Shown here piece by piece: positions 11,825 through 24,810 of a stretch of DNA of 64,000 nt (positions are counted from its first letter, which is position 1; each line of letters begins with the position of its first letter). The DNA is from Doris montereyensis (Eukaryota > Mollusca > Gastropoda > Nudibranchia > Dorididae): positions 279,501-343,500 of the forward strand of contig JAXRKP010000131.1 of the NCBI GenBank assembly GCA_037039925.1, in the 5' to 3' direction. The notes beneath the pieces were generated by a model, which saw only the letters and a program-made list of their open reading frames with translations, was not told the origin of the DNA and made no database searches. Made by a program: the position numbers and the translations under genes.

Positions 11825-13285
11825 AGAGAACAATGAAAACGGTAATAGAGCATTATGTAAAAGGTAAAAGAGGATTACATAAAAGGTAAGAGGAAACTAT
11901 GTAAAAGGTAAAAGAGAATTATGTAAAAGGTAATAGAGAATTATGTAAACGGTAAGAGAGAATTATGTAAAAGGTAATAGAGAATTGTGTATAGGTAATA
12001 GAGAATTAGATAAAAGGTAAGAGGAAACTATGTAAAAGGTAATAGAGAATTATGTAAAACGTAAGAGACAATTATGTAAAAAAACGGGAAGAGAGAACTA
12101 TGAAAATGGTAAGAGAGAAGTATATAAAAGGTAAGAGAGAATTAAAGGTAATAGAGAATAATGTAAACGGTAAGAGAGAATTATGTAAAAGGTAATAGAG
12201 AATTAGGTAAAAGGTAAGAGGAAACTATGTAAAAGGTAATAGAGAATTATGAAAAATGAGAAATTATGAAAATGTAAGAGAATTATGTAAAATGTAAGAG
12301 AGAATTATGTAAAAGGTAAGAGAAAATTACATTAAAGATAAGAGGAAATTATGTAAACAGTAAGAGAGAATTATGTAAAAGGTAAGAGAGAATTACATTA
12401 AAGGTAAGAGGAAACTATGTGAAAGGAAAAAGAGAATCATGTAATAGGTAAGAGAGAATTATGTAAAAGGTAAGAGAATTACATTAAATGTAAGAGGAAA
12501 CTATGTAAAAGGTAAGAGAGAATTATGTAAAAGGTAAGAGAAAATTACATTAAAGATAAGAGGAAATTGTGTAAACAGTAAGAGAGAATTATGTAAAAGG
12601 TAAGAGAGAATTACATTAAAGGTAAGAGGAAACTATGTAATAGGTAAGCGAGAATTACATTAAAGGTAAGAGGAAACGATTTAGAAGGTAAGAAGAGAGA
12701 ATTACATAAAAGGTAAGAAGAAACTATGTAAAAGGTAAGAGAATTACGTAAATGGTAAGAGAGAATTATGTAAAAGGTAAGAGAGAGAATTATGTAAAAG
12801 GTAATAAAGAATTATGTAAACGGTAAGAGAGAATTATGTACAAGGTAATAGAGAATTAGCTAAAAAGTAAGAGGAAACTATGTAAAAAGTAATAGAAAAT
12901 TATGTAAAATGTAAGAGAATTATGTAAAATGTAAGAGAATTATGTAAAAGGTAAGAGGAAACTATATAAAAGGTAAGAGAGAATTACATTAAAGGTAAGA
13001 GGAAACTGTAAAAGGTAAGAGAGAATTATGTGAAAGGTAAGAGAGAGAATTATGTAAAAGGTAAGAAAGAATTATGTCAAGGGTAATAAAAAATTATGTA
13101 AACGGTAAGAGAGTTATGGAAAGGGTAATAGAGAATTATGTAAAAGGTAAGAGAATTATGTAAAAGGTAAGAGAGATTTATGTAAAAATAAACGGGAAGA
13201 GAGAACTATGAAAATGGCAAGAGAGAAGTATATAAAAAGGTAAGAGAGAATTATGTAAAAGGTAAGACAGAACTATGAAAGAGGT
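11825..13285. repeat. ~22-bp minisatellite with 5'-splice-site-like unit
   Basis: About 1.45 kb of imperfect tandem units close to GGTAAGAGAGAATTATGTAA plus AA. The array holds on the order of 60 units, varied by GGTAAG/GGTAATAG, ACATTAAA for ATGTAAA, and small indels. Most units carry AAAGGTAAGAG on the plus strand, a near-perfect metazoan 5' splice-site consensus. No coding capacity. Confidence 0.95.
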
Positions 13286-15000
13286 CATTGTGATATTATA
13301 CAGGTTACTGACATCAGTTTTAGTTGTGTATTTCATGACCCTATTAAAAACATGAGACAGATGGAAATAAAACTAGGTTCTTATCTTGGCCATAACTGTT
13401 TGCTGACTCCATGTTGGTTATTACACATAATGGGAAGCTTAGTTCATTTTGTTAATGTAGAATGATGAGACAATCTGCAATATACAATTAATTGGGGTTG
13501 GAGTTGACAAATATTCTTTTTATGCCATGTTTTGTTGCATTGCCTTTCTTTTGCTGTTGAAAAGTCATAAAATGGGTGGAAGGATGGGGATGGAATGTAG
13601 AGGGATGGGTGTGTATAGTACCATTCTTAACACCGTAAACAATGCTTAAACCGAACATCACTAAACCGAAACCATCGACAATCCGAAAGAAAATAGAACC
13701 CCCGAAATGTAGTCCTCTTTGTTGTTGTATTGAACACGCGATGAGCTGGAGTGGAACAACCCTATCAACTAAAAGAAATGTTCGTGATGTCGTTGGACGA
13801 GAGAGAGAGAGGGGGGGGGGTATAAAACAAGCAGCGTTCGTATCGGGTTGTGATAGCAATCTTTAGGTGGCACTGTCACGTCTGTGTTTAATTAACTGAT
13901 AGTCAGCCAACGCGTAAATTCAGAAGTGCGTTCCGTGGGAAAGCGGCTTGCTTTTTTCTTAAACTTTTATTAGATATGTATGCGTTAATTGTTCAATCTT
14001 TACAATCTCTGTAACACAAACATCAAAACAAGCTCACCGTAAGGATGCCTTTCTCGTGAGAAAACAAAATGGCAGCACCCTTACGTCTTAAGACGTTCGA
14101 TGGATACTCGAACTAAACTTTCTTTTGTTGGTAATGGTAGGCTATATTATACGTCACCCAAAAAGAGAATGAACTCATCCATTATCTTCATACAATTTTT
14201 TTTCGAATGGTTTAATTGTTTTTATTTATAAGCATTAATACTACTATAACTTACGGGTGCCACCATCTCATCTTACTTACTTAGGCCTGCTACCTCTTCT
14301 GGGGAATAGGTCATCAACAAGCGCCCTCCACAAGCGCCCTCCATTTTCCGCGGTCTTAGACTATCCTTTCCATTTCCAGCTCCTACCTGCTGTACCCCCC
14401 TCCCCGTCTTCTTTGCTTCTGCCTCCAGGTCCCTTCATCATTATTATGTTCGGCAGTCTTCGTCTCAATCTTTTCTCCTGCATATTCCAAGTCAAGGCCT
14501 GCTATCTCATCTACAATTTTAATTTTATTACCAGTACTTTTAAGTGTTGAATACACGTATATCCCTTTCCTGTGAGTAAGTGGTTGTCTGGGGGGGGGGG
14601 GCACACTATTAGTGTTAAAACAAAGTGTTGCTTGCCTACAGAACGCTCCTCGTGTCTAGGCCAGACAGACATGCGATCTCTTCTGCCACACGTTTTAATG
14701 GTTGGAAGCCATTTTTTTTCAAGGCAGTGACATTCCCTTACCACAAATTGGTTGAGGTGGCTTCTCAGTATCTCAGGTAAATTTGTATGTTAAATCGACA
14801 ACGTCTAAAAGAAAAATACCTATACCCTCCACATTAAGAGAACGAAAAAAGACTGACTATTGATATGCGATAAATGTTGCATTCCGACTTCTACATTATT
14901 CCGTGGGCGGTTGGCGGGCAGTACTGGTAGTAGTGATAGTGATAGGTGCTACGGTATTCCTTTTTCTCTTTATGTAATAGATTACTTATTACTGTTTGTA
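13286..15000. other. non-coding DNA, no gene recognised
   Basis: Mixed composition, with GA/G tracts near 13800-13820 and a G run near 14590-14600. A pyrimidine-rich, somewhat more GC-rich segment at about 14257-14500 could be an old retroposon fragment but has no landmark I can name. Confidence 0.4.
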
Positions 15001-15280
15001 GCGTCGGTGGCCTAGAGGTTAAGTTGCCGGACTACGGATGATAAGGTCCGGGTTCGAATCCTATCATGCTAGATCCCCGGTTGTATTCGATGTGAAAGAC
15101 ACAGCACTAACGCGCATTTTCTCCATTCGACCCTGGTGCAAATGAATACCAGCACTAGCTTCGGATTAAAAGCCTGCGACAGACCAGCGTCCTGTTGAGG
15201 AAATGATTATTATCACATCTTCCGCTTCACGCAATGGAAACCAGGATTAACTCTACCTAAAGGCCTTGATGGAAATTTAC
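15001..15280 (+). mobile_element. tRNA-derived SINE, family 1, copy 1
   Basis: The tRNA-like head has box A in GGTGGCCTAGAGGTTAAG and box B GGTTCGAATCC about 40 nt later. The body includes a central block (CCCTGGTGCAAATGAATACC) and the ending AAAGGCCTTGATGG. The same order of blocks recurs at 29144-29415 and, more diverged, at 31981-32290. From memory, the central GGTGYAAATGRGTACC-type block resembles the conserved core of a SINE superfamily widespread in marine animals (MetaSINE); this was not checked. The head is part of the SINE, not a functional tRNA. Confidence 0.8.
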
Positions 15281-17831
15281 TTCACTTATAGTTATAGCTG
15301 TTCGCCAGCTTATTGTTATTTGTTAATAGACTGTTCGTTTGATTTGACAGTTTCAAAGATATTTCAAAGTGAAAATCTTCAATGTATTTCAACCATAGAC
15401 TCTATGATGAGCTATAGGCAACGGAAAATATGCATTATCCTGAGATTGAGATATGCACGAGCTATATACGTGTAACTGTAAGAGACTTTAAATTTAGCAG
15501 TCTAGCCTACTTGGTTCTTCACTAACTTTATCAACTGATAGTGACAATCAAAGGTTTGTTTTTGCTTCTTTAATTTTAATGTTCGCACGTTTGACAAATT
15601 ATCACTATTCCATGTTTACTTATGTTCAGTTAAAAGTCCACCGTTCTTGTCTTTGCCGATAATTCATTTTCTTGTCCTCACTTCACTCAATGACTAAAGA
15701 GATTGCTGCATTATCACATTGTGACTTTACGTGACTAATAACACATTGTAAAATTTGTCCATTGAATGTTTATATATTTATTTGTCATATCTGCATTATA
15801 AATTGTATTATCTGTGGCATGACTAAGACAGGTATTTCCTGCCATTTAATGTTCACTGCGCTTATTTCTATTGACCGAGAGGCTGTCTTACTGGGAACGC
15901 CGGGGGGGGGGGGGGGGGTGCTTACTTAAGACTAAGGGCAGTGTTTTACTTGTCTCAATATGACGTAGTATCTTCACTTTGAATTAAGGACGTTGCAAAA
16001 GCATTCCTTGTAATACATGTACTCGTAAATAAATTTGCATTAATCAATATAATTGCTGGCTAATCCACCAGGCCTCTTTGCTCACCTCGGTAGACGCAAG
16101 AATTACTGCACAGTATGCAGATGTGTTAAATATGCAATTTTTGCAATAGCACATAGTGACATAATCAGAGACAAAAGATGTTTCTGTGATAGAGAGAAAA
16201 ATGTACGCTTTAGATACTTAAGTGATATAAGGCAAAAAAAACGACAGGAGATTAAGGGGAAAGTTTGGGTGCATGCCTATCTCAATGGGGTAACAGTGTA
16301 ACAGTTGAGAACAAGGGGTTATCTTTTAAAAGAAATAAACGTTTTTAAAAACCTTTATATATCTTGGAGATTTGTGAAACGCAAACACTTTACAGTCACA
16401 CTAGTCTAGTAGTTACCGTTTTAAAGTGACATTAATAATAATTTATATTTTAATTTGATGTATTGTAAGGTAAGAATTAAATTCAAGGACAGAAAACTGA
16501 GCTTATTCACAAACGATGAGAAGGGCGAGTCGCACGAAAAATTAAAGAGAGCCTTTATTAATACTAAGACTAATCTAAAACATGTATTTGCTTGAATGAT
16601 GGCGTGAAACTATGAATGAAATAAATCATGTCCATATTGCGAGGATCGCTGAATGATTTCATGTGTATTGAAAAAAGAATAGTAGGCCTATTACACTTTC
16701 TTAAATTTGTACTCAAGAGTAGTTTTAGTTTAGCCATTCTAAATGTGTAAGTATCATAAGTGCAAATAGTGTGCTGCACATTTGTTATGATGATACATGT
16801 ATAAGTTTATAAGTAGGCCTGAAACTGCATATTTTTATATTTATATTCCATAGTATTGTTGCTCATCAAACTATCATGGATTCCCTCTCAAGTGCTTGTT
16901 ATTGTTATGTGTCACGCGTATCGTCATTGTCTACTACTAATGGCACCATCGCACATTTACGATATTACTTAAAAACTCAGTTTAAAGCCAAAAGGCGCAG
17001 TGAAGAGTTATATATAATGATACTATGTTACAATATTTGTATCTCAAATACATCGCACATAATATGTTAATGGGGTTTTTTAATGTCTTCTATCTACTTA
17101 AATGAAAATGGCAGCTTGCAGACAGCTATACGCATTGTACAACAAGAAATGTAAAACACTGTGTTAAACGTTTAACAGCAAGAGCTATTTGGCGGTAGTC
17201 GCTCTCAGTCTCAGTCTCATTTCTCATTCCCATTACTTTCCCGGTTTTTCTTCCTGTTTCTCAAAAATGTTAGTACTGTTAGTGCTCATTTTAATTAATT
17301 CTAAGATACAACAAGCACACGAAGGAAACCGGTGGAAAGTTAAGAAAGCATACACATCGGCCATGACCTTGTACTCATAGTCATAGTCACCATACGTCGT
17401 CTACTTTGTACTTTAACTTTACTTTGTACTTTGAAAATAAACGAGACAACCGCTTTGACCTTCTGCAGTGAATCAGTGGAACGACACACGCTTTCAGAGA
17501 CATAATGGTTTCAGCCCCCTCAAGTGTTTGGCCAAAAATCTCCAGGACTTTTTGTGAGATGTGGAGGAGCCATTATTTGCTTTACTTTTTATTTCTGCAC
17601 ATTCACTACGTTCTCCAAACCCGAGCCTTGGTGAAAGTGAAAGTCCAATGGTCTGAAGCAGAGTATCCTTGTTGCCAGTGGCATTAGTTACAGTGCACAT
17701 ACTTGTCAGTGTCATTGATTTATTCTATAGAAATAGAAATGTATTTTCGGTTCTGTTTTGGTTTTTCTTGTATTATACTTTGTGTTTTGACTGTTGCATG
17801 GCTGTTGAAGTTGAATATAATTATATATATA

Positions 17832-17834
<3 letters not shown>
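15281..17834. other. non-coding DNA, no gene recognised
   Basis: Contains a long G run at about 15902-15918 and otherwise ordinary AT-rich sequence. Short open frames near 16053-16301 and 17494-17715 show no recognisable domain and were not called. Confidence 0.4.
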
Positions 17835-17916
<82 letters not shown>

Positions 17917-17935
17917 TATATATATACATGTATAT
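17835..17935. repeat. (TA)n microsatellite
   Basis: About 100 bp of TA dinucleotides with a few interruptions at both ends. Confidence 0.98.
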
Positions 17936-18875
17936 ATTATAATGGTGACCAGGTTGTAAAGACTCTCGATAACCTAATTTTGTGATGTCAGAAGCGTATT
18001 GTATTCACCACTTGATCAGAGGTCTTTCTTTATCAATATCATTTTACCTTTCTGTGTATGTGTAGGCATATCGTTGGTGAACCTCGGGGGCATGGGATAA
18101 ATAGTGTGAGTCCTTACTTGCTAATAGTATCACTCAGTATCAGTGCTCAGTCCTTTCTAGTGAATAAAAAAGTCATCAGCTTCATACCACTAATAATAAT
18201 ATTGACACACGTACAACGTACCAATATTATTATGCTTAGTTGATAACTCCACGTCCATCACATTGTGTTTGTTGTGTAAGAATACAATTAAAAGAATTGT
18301 CTCCCTTGAAAACAACTTAGCCGGTATGCATTATTACTACTACATGTATTAGATTTAGAGTCATTCATGAAATAAACTTACAATTATTAAATACATGCAT
18401 TGGAAACCAAGTTTTTTGTCTCTGCAATGCAGTAGGACTAACCAGTGCTATTAGTGTGAAACTTTACTCTTTTCTCTGCACAAACACCGTGTCAGTAGTG
18501 TCACTGTCACTGTCACTATAATATAATATTGTACAGTGCAGCACGGTTATTTTGAACTTCTCCGGATCGTGTCAATGAGTTCGACATAGCCGTGAATTCG
18601 AGATTTCCGTGTCGGCAGCTTTTTCATGAATTTGGAACTACAACTACAATACAAAATAAAAGAATGTAACCCACCCTATGCTGCAACACCATCACGCCCC
18701 CCGTGTCAATCATGTCATTTTTGTCAGGCATATAGAGTTGTAGAGTTTAGTCACCCCGCGCTTGTCTGTTAATACTAGTAGTGTAGTAGTAGTGTTAGTC
18801 ACACTCACACGGCCCAAGTCAATGTGAAGTGATCACGCGCGGTGCCGCCATACAGATACACTATGGAAACAAGCT

Positions 18876-19770
18876 ATGAACGATAGGGAGATTAAAAAAC
18901 TCGCACATTCGGCACCGTGTCAGGGCAGTATCTTAAACGCACATAATTACACTTACAGTACACTGAACAGCAAACTGCTTTTCCGAGGTGATTGGTCATT
19001 GCCAAAGGGGAAGAAACACCAAGGGCATAATGTGAACACCCCCTCACAGTGCCCCTGCCACACATATCTTTTCCATATCCTCATTACCGCTAAAGAATAC
19101 TGCCTTGTGAGAATACCACAAGGTGGCATCCTCAATCCCGTACTGTATATCTGAAGAACGCAATGAGAGATGTGCGGAAAATCATAACACCACCTACATT
19201 TAGCCTAGAAAGCGCACTGCGAAGAGAAATAGCGGATGCTGACGATGTCGACTTTGTTGGTCGTCAGCACATGAATGAACATTGACGAAATTCTAACTCC
19301 TGAAAAAGCATAGACTCGATGCAAACATTGTCAAGACAGGATTCGCAACACTAGCACGAAACGACACCACATGGAGAAGTACCCGCTCATAGGAGATCAA
19401 CATACTCGTAACAAATTCCATTGGGAGAGGTGTCGTTGATTTTCCCAAAATGTAGAGATAAGGAAACAGTTATCCACAATCGCTCTAAATCTAAATAGAC
19501 TTTTGATGAACATCTGAATCTAAGGAGACTGAATCAAAAGAAAGAAAAAGATCAAACTCAAACTATACGGAAGCCTCGTGAAATCAGTACCGACCTACAA
19601 TTGCGGGACACAGGCCCTTAGCCGTAGCCAAAATGAAAAAGAAAGGCTAGACGCATTTCATAGAAAACAGCTCCGAACATTCTCAACAGTAATTGTCCGG
19701 TAAAAAATGTCAATTAAGTCACTATATCAGTCACTAGACATGCGAAAAACTACTTTCACTTTCAGTTTCA
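18876..19770 (+). pseudogene. LINE reverse transcriptase relic
   Basis: The plus-strand translation retains RT landmarks in the right order across broken frames: RIPQGGILNPVLYI (the P-Q-G motif) near 19110, ADADDVDFVG (the Y/A-x-DD catalytic motif, first residue changed) near 19227, a W-R-S-like block near 19375, and RLDAFHRKQLR-type residues near 19645-19675. The motif series is that of a non-LTR retrotransposon RT and its C-terminal region. Many stops and frameshifts make it inactive. Confidence 0.7.
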
Positions 19771-21083
19771 CTATTCGTTTAAGAGAAATCGCTGATTAAC
19801 TACCAACTACCAGTGTAGTACCAGTGACAAAGCTAGGCCTGTCACTACTGTCAGTGACATGTGGCTGATTTTCATGAGCTTTTTGTCACATAATACTAAT
19901 AGTGCAAATTATAACTGTTAAAGTTAAAGGATATTGCACATCATCTCATGCTTTTCATCTCTACTGAGGGAGATCAAATTTATAACTTAAGAAGATTAAC
20001 TCAAGAGGTGGTAAGCGTAATTCATAGCTCATATTTTACTCATAATACTCATATTCACACTACAACTACACAAGTGAGTAAAACTAGATCTAGATCTAGG
20101 CATACCACACACTACAGTAACGGTAAATTGTCTCGTTTCTTGAGAGAGAGAAACGTTATTGAATACTTATATAGATCTACACATATTGTGTATAATATTG
20201 TTATAAGTATTACCATAACTACATTGTATAACCAAATTCTTCACCATAGATCTAGATTCTACATTGTGTGATATAGATCTACTAAAACAAAACAGAATTG
20301 TTCCCGTTGGCCGCTCGTAATGTACAGAAGGAAATAACTTTTTTTTTAAATACGTACGACACAAACATGATGATAAGACAGACTTATCAACTAATAATAA
20401 TAATATTAATATATAGTTATATAGCCAAGAGTTCGCATTCGTTGAGTCAAGGCCAGATAAGACGTTAGTCTAGTGGATCTAGAGCTAGGTCACTGTCACT
20501 CTCAGTCTCACTCTCACTCCAGTAGGACAGTAGTCTCATTGTTTCAGGTTCAGTCTCGGCCTAAACTCGGCATGCCCGAAACCACGATGGAAATGGAAAG
20601 CGTAGATTACTCGAGGCAGGGTACCCAGCATCCACTTGAACTTGAAAAGCATTTGTGAATTTGAGACTGATGAAGGTACTTCAGCCTTAATACCAGCACT
20701 TTTAGCCATGATATTGATATCGATGATGACCTCTCTATTTCATGTACACATGTATCTAGCATGATGATACCATAAGGATTACAATGGGAAGACCCGTGGG
20801 GAAAAGGCTTTACGCATAATTATTAAAACCATCCTTTCATTTAATTGGCTAAATCTAATGGTTTGGTAGTGCTTAGACTTAGACTTAGAGTGTTCTCTAC
20901 CGGTTGACTATTTGCATACGTGATATCTAAGGCTAGCGCAATATTTTCGGTTGACTTCACCAAACTCCCAGGGGTGATTAGTAAAGATATATCCCGCCTA
21001 GAGGAGCGAAAAGAAACTTAAAAGTGGGAAGACCTGAACCAACTACGGTCAAACGCCAGAGGCCGAAAACGGAGAATCTGATC
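19771..21083. other. non-coding DNA with ACT/AGT and AGATCT words
   Basis: No gene recognised. Repeated short words CTAGATCTAG and trinucleotide ACT/AGT runs are common. Several small open frames lack recognisable content. Confidence 0.4.
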
Positions 21084-21316
21084 AACTATCATCAGATCAC
21101 TATCACTACTAGATCATATCTAGTACTACTAGTACTATCATCAGTTCACTATCACTACTAGATCATATCTAGTACTACTGTACTAGTACTATCATCAGAT
21201 CACTATCACTACTAGATCATATCTAGTACTACTAGTACTATCATCAGTTCACTATCAGTACTCACAGATCATCACTACTACATCATATCTAGTACTACTA
21301 GTACTATCATCAGTTC
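21084..21316. repeat. ~50-60-bp tandem repeat, 4-5 copies
   Basis: Head-to-tail copies of a unit containing ATCATCAGATCACTATCAC, CTACTAGATCATATCTAG and TACTACTAGTACT. The unit is rich in self-complementary CTAGTACTAG-like words. Confidence 0.9.
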
Positions 21317-21729
21317 AGAGAAAACCACAGAGAGAGCTGAGGCGGCCTTGTCTGAAGACCAGACTGCGACACAGCCATGTCAACAATTACAATACTGCCT
21401 CGTGTCAAAAGGGCCAAGTGGATGCTCATTCCTCACACTCATACTCACAGTCACACCAATTGTCCTGTCCGTTTTCTTGCGTAAAATTCTAAAATTTAAG
21501 CATTGAAAAGAATTAGTTTGTTTACATTTTATGGGAGTTCAGTAGTTCGCGATTTCCGTGTTGGGGTTTGAGAAAGGCATGCTGCTGGTACAAAGAAAAT
21601 GGAAGGACTAATACTAGTAATACTACTACTAATAATAATACTGTAGTAATAGTAATAACAGACCGAGAGAAGAGTTTGAAATAATCGTGAATTTGAGTTT
21701 TTCATGTTCGAGATTCGCGTGCTGCACTG

Positions 21730-23185
21730 TGAGTGTGACTAGTACTAGTATAATACTAATACTACTAGTACTACTATTTACTACTACTACTATATTGTGT
21801 ATTATTAAGTATGTATAGTATAACTTTAGTATAAGTATAAGTGTAACAACGCATGTGTTTTGTGACAGTAACGTAACACAACAGCCAGAGTTATCTGTAC
21901 CTCCAGTCTGTGAGCGTGAGTGTGACTGGACTGAGTGTGACTGTGAGTAGTGCGAGATAAGCATACGTGACACAGTACACAGACTACACCATCCTACCTA
22001 GCCCTAGCCTAACCCTAGGGGACATCTATGACTATGATGAGTGTGATGCATTTCTGTATGCTTTTCTATAAACTATAGTATAATGTTTGTAATGTAATGT
22101 AAAATGTATTTTTTAACAAATGTCTTGGCCTTGGTCATGAATTAGTTTCAGTTTTAATGACGTCATAGTAATTGTAATCACACTTCTACTTCCAACACTG
22201 ATCAGGATCAGTAGTATAATTCACAGCAAAGTTGTATTCCAGTTCCAGTTTGTCTCACTCACTGCCTTTGGTCCAGATTCAACATGTTTTGTTTAGCTTG
22301 ATTTATCAGTATAATAATTCATGCCACTTCCATCCCATCTCGATACTGTTATTATTACGGCTATACTGTCAATGTGTCAATAATACATGTATTAATATAA
22401 TAATGAAACTGCATACATACATTATGATACATACAGTGGAGCTCTGTTACAACGGAACTGGCGGTTCTGGGAGAAAAATCCCCGTCGTAGTCTAGAGAAG
22501 TCTCGTAACCGTGTATACAACTTCAACTACTCAACTACACAATAGTATCAGTATGTGCAACGCTAAACAATACGTCATAATCATATCGACGACTTTTTTA
22601 AATTATTATTTTAGAGTTAGACTTAGAGTATTTCAATCAAAGTCAAAGTCAAAGACCGCAGTGTTGGCGCACATTCCGAGACGACCCAAGCTGTTGTTAA
22701 CTGTTCCTCCAGTCTCCTTCAGTCTTTACTGGCCGCGTTAACCCTGACACAGCCTATATAAATTAGTACTTAGTACATGAATGATGTGCGTGTTGATATC
22801 GCACACACTTTCACACACTGACACACACTCACAGCCAGCTGCTGCTACTGCTACTCACTGCTAGCGCTAGCTAGCGTGATCGAGCATCATCGTAATCATA
22901 GTACATATAATATATGATGTAGTATTAGTATTATTATCATTAATCATTAGCATTGCCATGCACCACAGGCCTAAATGATGCAGGTTAATATTACATGTAG
23001 ACTACTACTATTAGTAGTACTAGTAGTACTAGTAGTAGTACTAGTAGTAAGTAGTAGTAATAATTGGGCCCTATGTATAGTTACGATAATAATAACATTG
23101 CAGTGTAGCCTACATAATGTATGTATTACTAATTAGTCTAGTACTACTAGTACTAAAGTAGTACCATATGGATAGCTTAGAAACA
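21730..23185. other. non-coding DNA with ACT/AGT tracts
   Basis: No gene recognised. CTAGTACTAGTAGTA-like runs occur near 23000-23050 and 23140-23160, and TCAGTGTGACTGTGAG-type words near 21900-21950. The left end of a candidate TIR element lies at 22434. Confidence 0.4.
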
Positions 23186-23189
23186 CGCA

Positions 23190-23380
23190 CATGACGATAT
23201 GGTGGTGAACAGGAGACTTCGTTGGTTCGATCATGTTGTCAGGGTGAAGCACACATGGATCAATGCCAATTGCCGGCTACTATAACACTTAAGTAGTATT
23301 ATTATTTAGTATTAAGTTATATTTCAAGAATCCAAGACCAAGAGGATGCCCACCCCAAAGGCGATCCGACAACATGGCGA
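23190..23380 (+). pseudogene. LINE C-terminal relic (RLRWFDHV type)
   Basis: The plus-strand frame reads NRRLRWFDHVVRV at about 23200-23250, the expected R-L-R-W-F-G-H-V block with G changed to D. After a stop and AT-rich insert, RPRGCPPQRR follows at about 23338-23370, matching the R-P-R-G-R-P block that normally follows. This is the far C-terminal end of a non-LTR retrotransposon ORF, broken. Confidence 0.65.
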
Positions 23381-24540
23381 TCCGACAACATCACAGGACA
23401 GTCACACTAGTCACAGCTGAGGAGAGAAGGGCACCATCCGAGGCGTGCTTACTATCCAGCTCAACCCTATGGTCACTACAAGACGTGAAGCGACAGACTG
23501 TGCATGGGGGTGATGTCAACAAGACGATACATAAAAAAATATTCGATACCATCTGCCTCTCTCGGTTATAGTGGTTTTTACGTGCACGATGAATCACACT
23601 AGTCACTTCCGGACACCCAATTCGAAGTCGAAAGTGATGATAGAAGATACTAGAGTTGGATATTTCTAATTTTCTTGTTTTCTCTGGCTACTTCAATCAT
23701 GTGCTGTGCTGTGATTTGAAGTTTGTTGTGTTATTTTTCTGGATTAGATCTAGATCTACATTCTGCTCTAATCCAAAGCTTTAGCTCTTAATTCTAGGGT
23801 TTATCTAGAATCTAGACTTTGACAGTGAACAGTGTAATTTATTTTTACTACGAGACCTTATCTGATCTATATCTAATCTAGAAGATCTAGATCTAGAATC
23901 TAGATTAGATCGATACAGTATGTAGGCCTAGTATTTAGTTTTTTTTATGTGATTCACAAAATCAAATTAATTAAAAGTATCAGATTTAGTCTAGATCTAG
24001 CAGTAGCTGCAAGCGTCAAATCAAAATCGCTCTATTCCCAGTTATCTAAGTTAATCAATTAGACTTTAAGTGTTGCTCCTATTAAAATAGGTAGGAAGTG
24101 TTGTGTACTATAACCAATCAAAGGTCCATTTACGGTTTTCCAAATGAATTCTGTGCCCCTAAACTTGAAAAATATCACTGGTAACATGTGGAGTATGTAC
24201 TTTTGATGTCTCCAGAAACCAATTCCATAACTACTACTACAACTATTCACTAGCGTTGATTCGTTGCATTGTGCAATGCAGTCTTACTCAGTGATGCTAA
24301 TAACTGAACATGGGAGTTCAATTCACTGGCCAGTTGATTCCCCACAATTCCATCAACAGACAAATTCCGTTTCAGGATTGAAATCAACTGAACTGTTGTT
24401 GATTTTCTTATTCATTGTGCTTTGGCGTCGGTGTTTACCCCTCAAACAGAGACGTGAGTCAATTTGATGAAATTGTTAGGCTTGTTTCAACTGCTCATGA
24501 TTGTGAAAAACCAAAGTTAACTTCATCAACCGAACATTTC

Positions 24541-24810
24541 ATTATTAAATGCCCCAAAAACAATCATGTTTACACTCACAGTTAAATCTTCTTCTTGCCT
24601 TTACGGCCAATCAAGTTTGTATCTTCAACTGAGGAATCATTACAGCTTCCATCAATAAGTACCTTTAAGAAGATTACCAGCGTGATGACAACATGTTTTT
24701 ATCAGTTTTTTCCAGTATGGATGAAAGAAATAGGAACTATTTTAATCATTGATGAAATTTATGTGAAAGCTTCAGTGCCATATAGAGGTGGTTCTGTTTT
24801 TGGTTAATAA
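24541..24810 (+). pseudogene. possible P-element-like transposase relic
   Basis: The frame at about 24595-24805 reads LPSISTFKKITS, then WMKEIGTILIIDEIYVKASV and PYRGGSVFG before a stop. The 'IDE-x-Y-K-x-S...Y-x-GG-x-x-FG' pattern resembles the catalytic-domain start of P-element/THAP9-type transposases as I remember it. The frame is short and truncated both sides, and no THAP zinc finger was found, so identification is tentative. Confidence 0.4.

Larger units (their letters stand above)
18534..21729. mobile_element. possible TIR-bounded DNA transposon (CAGTGCAGCACG ends)
   Basis: CAGTGCAGCACG starts at 18534 on the plus strand and the same 12 bases start at 21729 on the minus strand. Both continue into a loosely similar TCGAAC/TTGAAC block. 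The CAGTG start resembles pogo/Tigger-type ends. The left flank has TA, but the right flank is TG, so a clean TA duplication is not present. A LINE relic lies inside. No transposase was recognised. Confidence 0.35.

Noticed and set aside
15001..15070. Functional tRNA gene
   Set aside because: Box A and B are present but the acceptor stem does not close and the same body follows in other copies; it is a SINE head.
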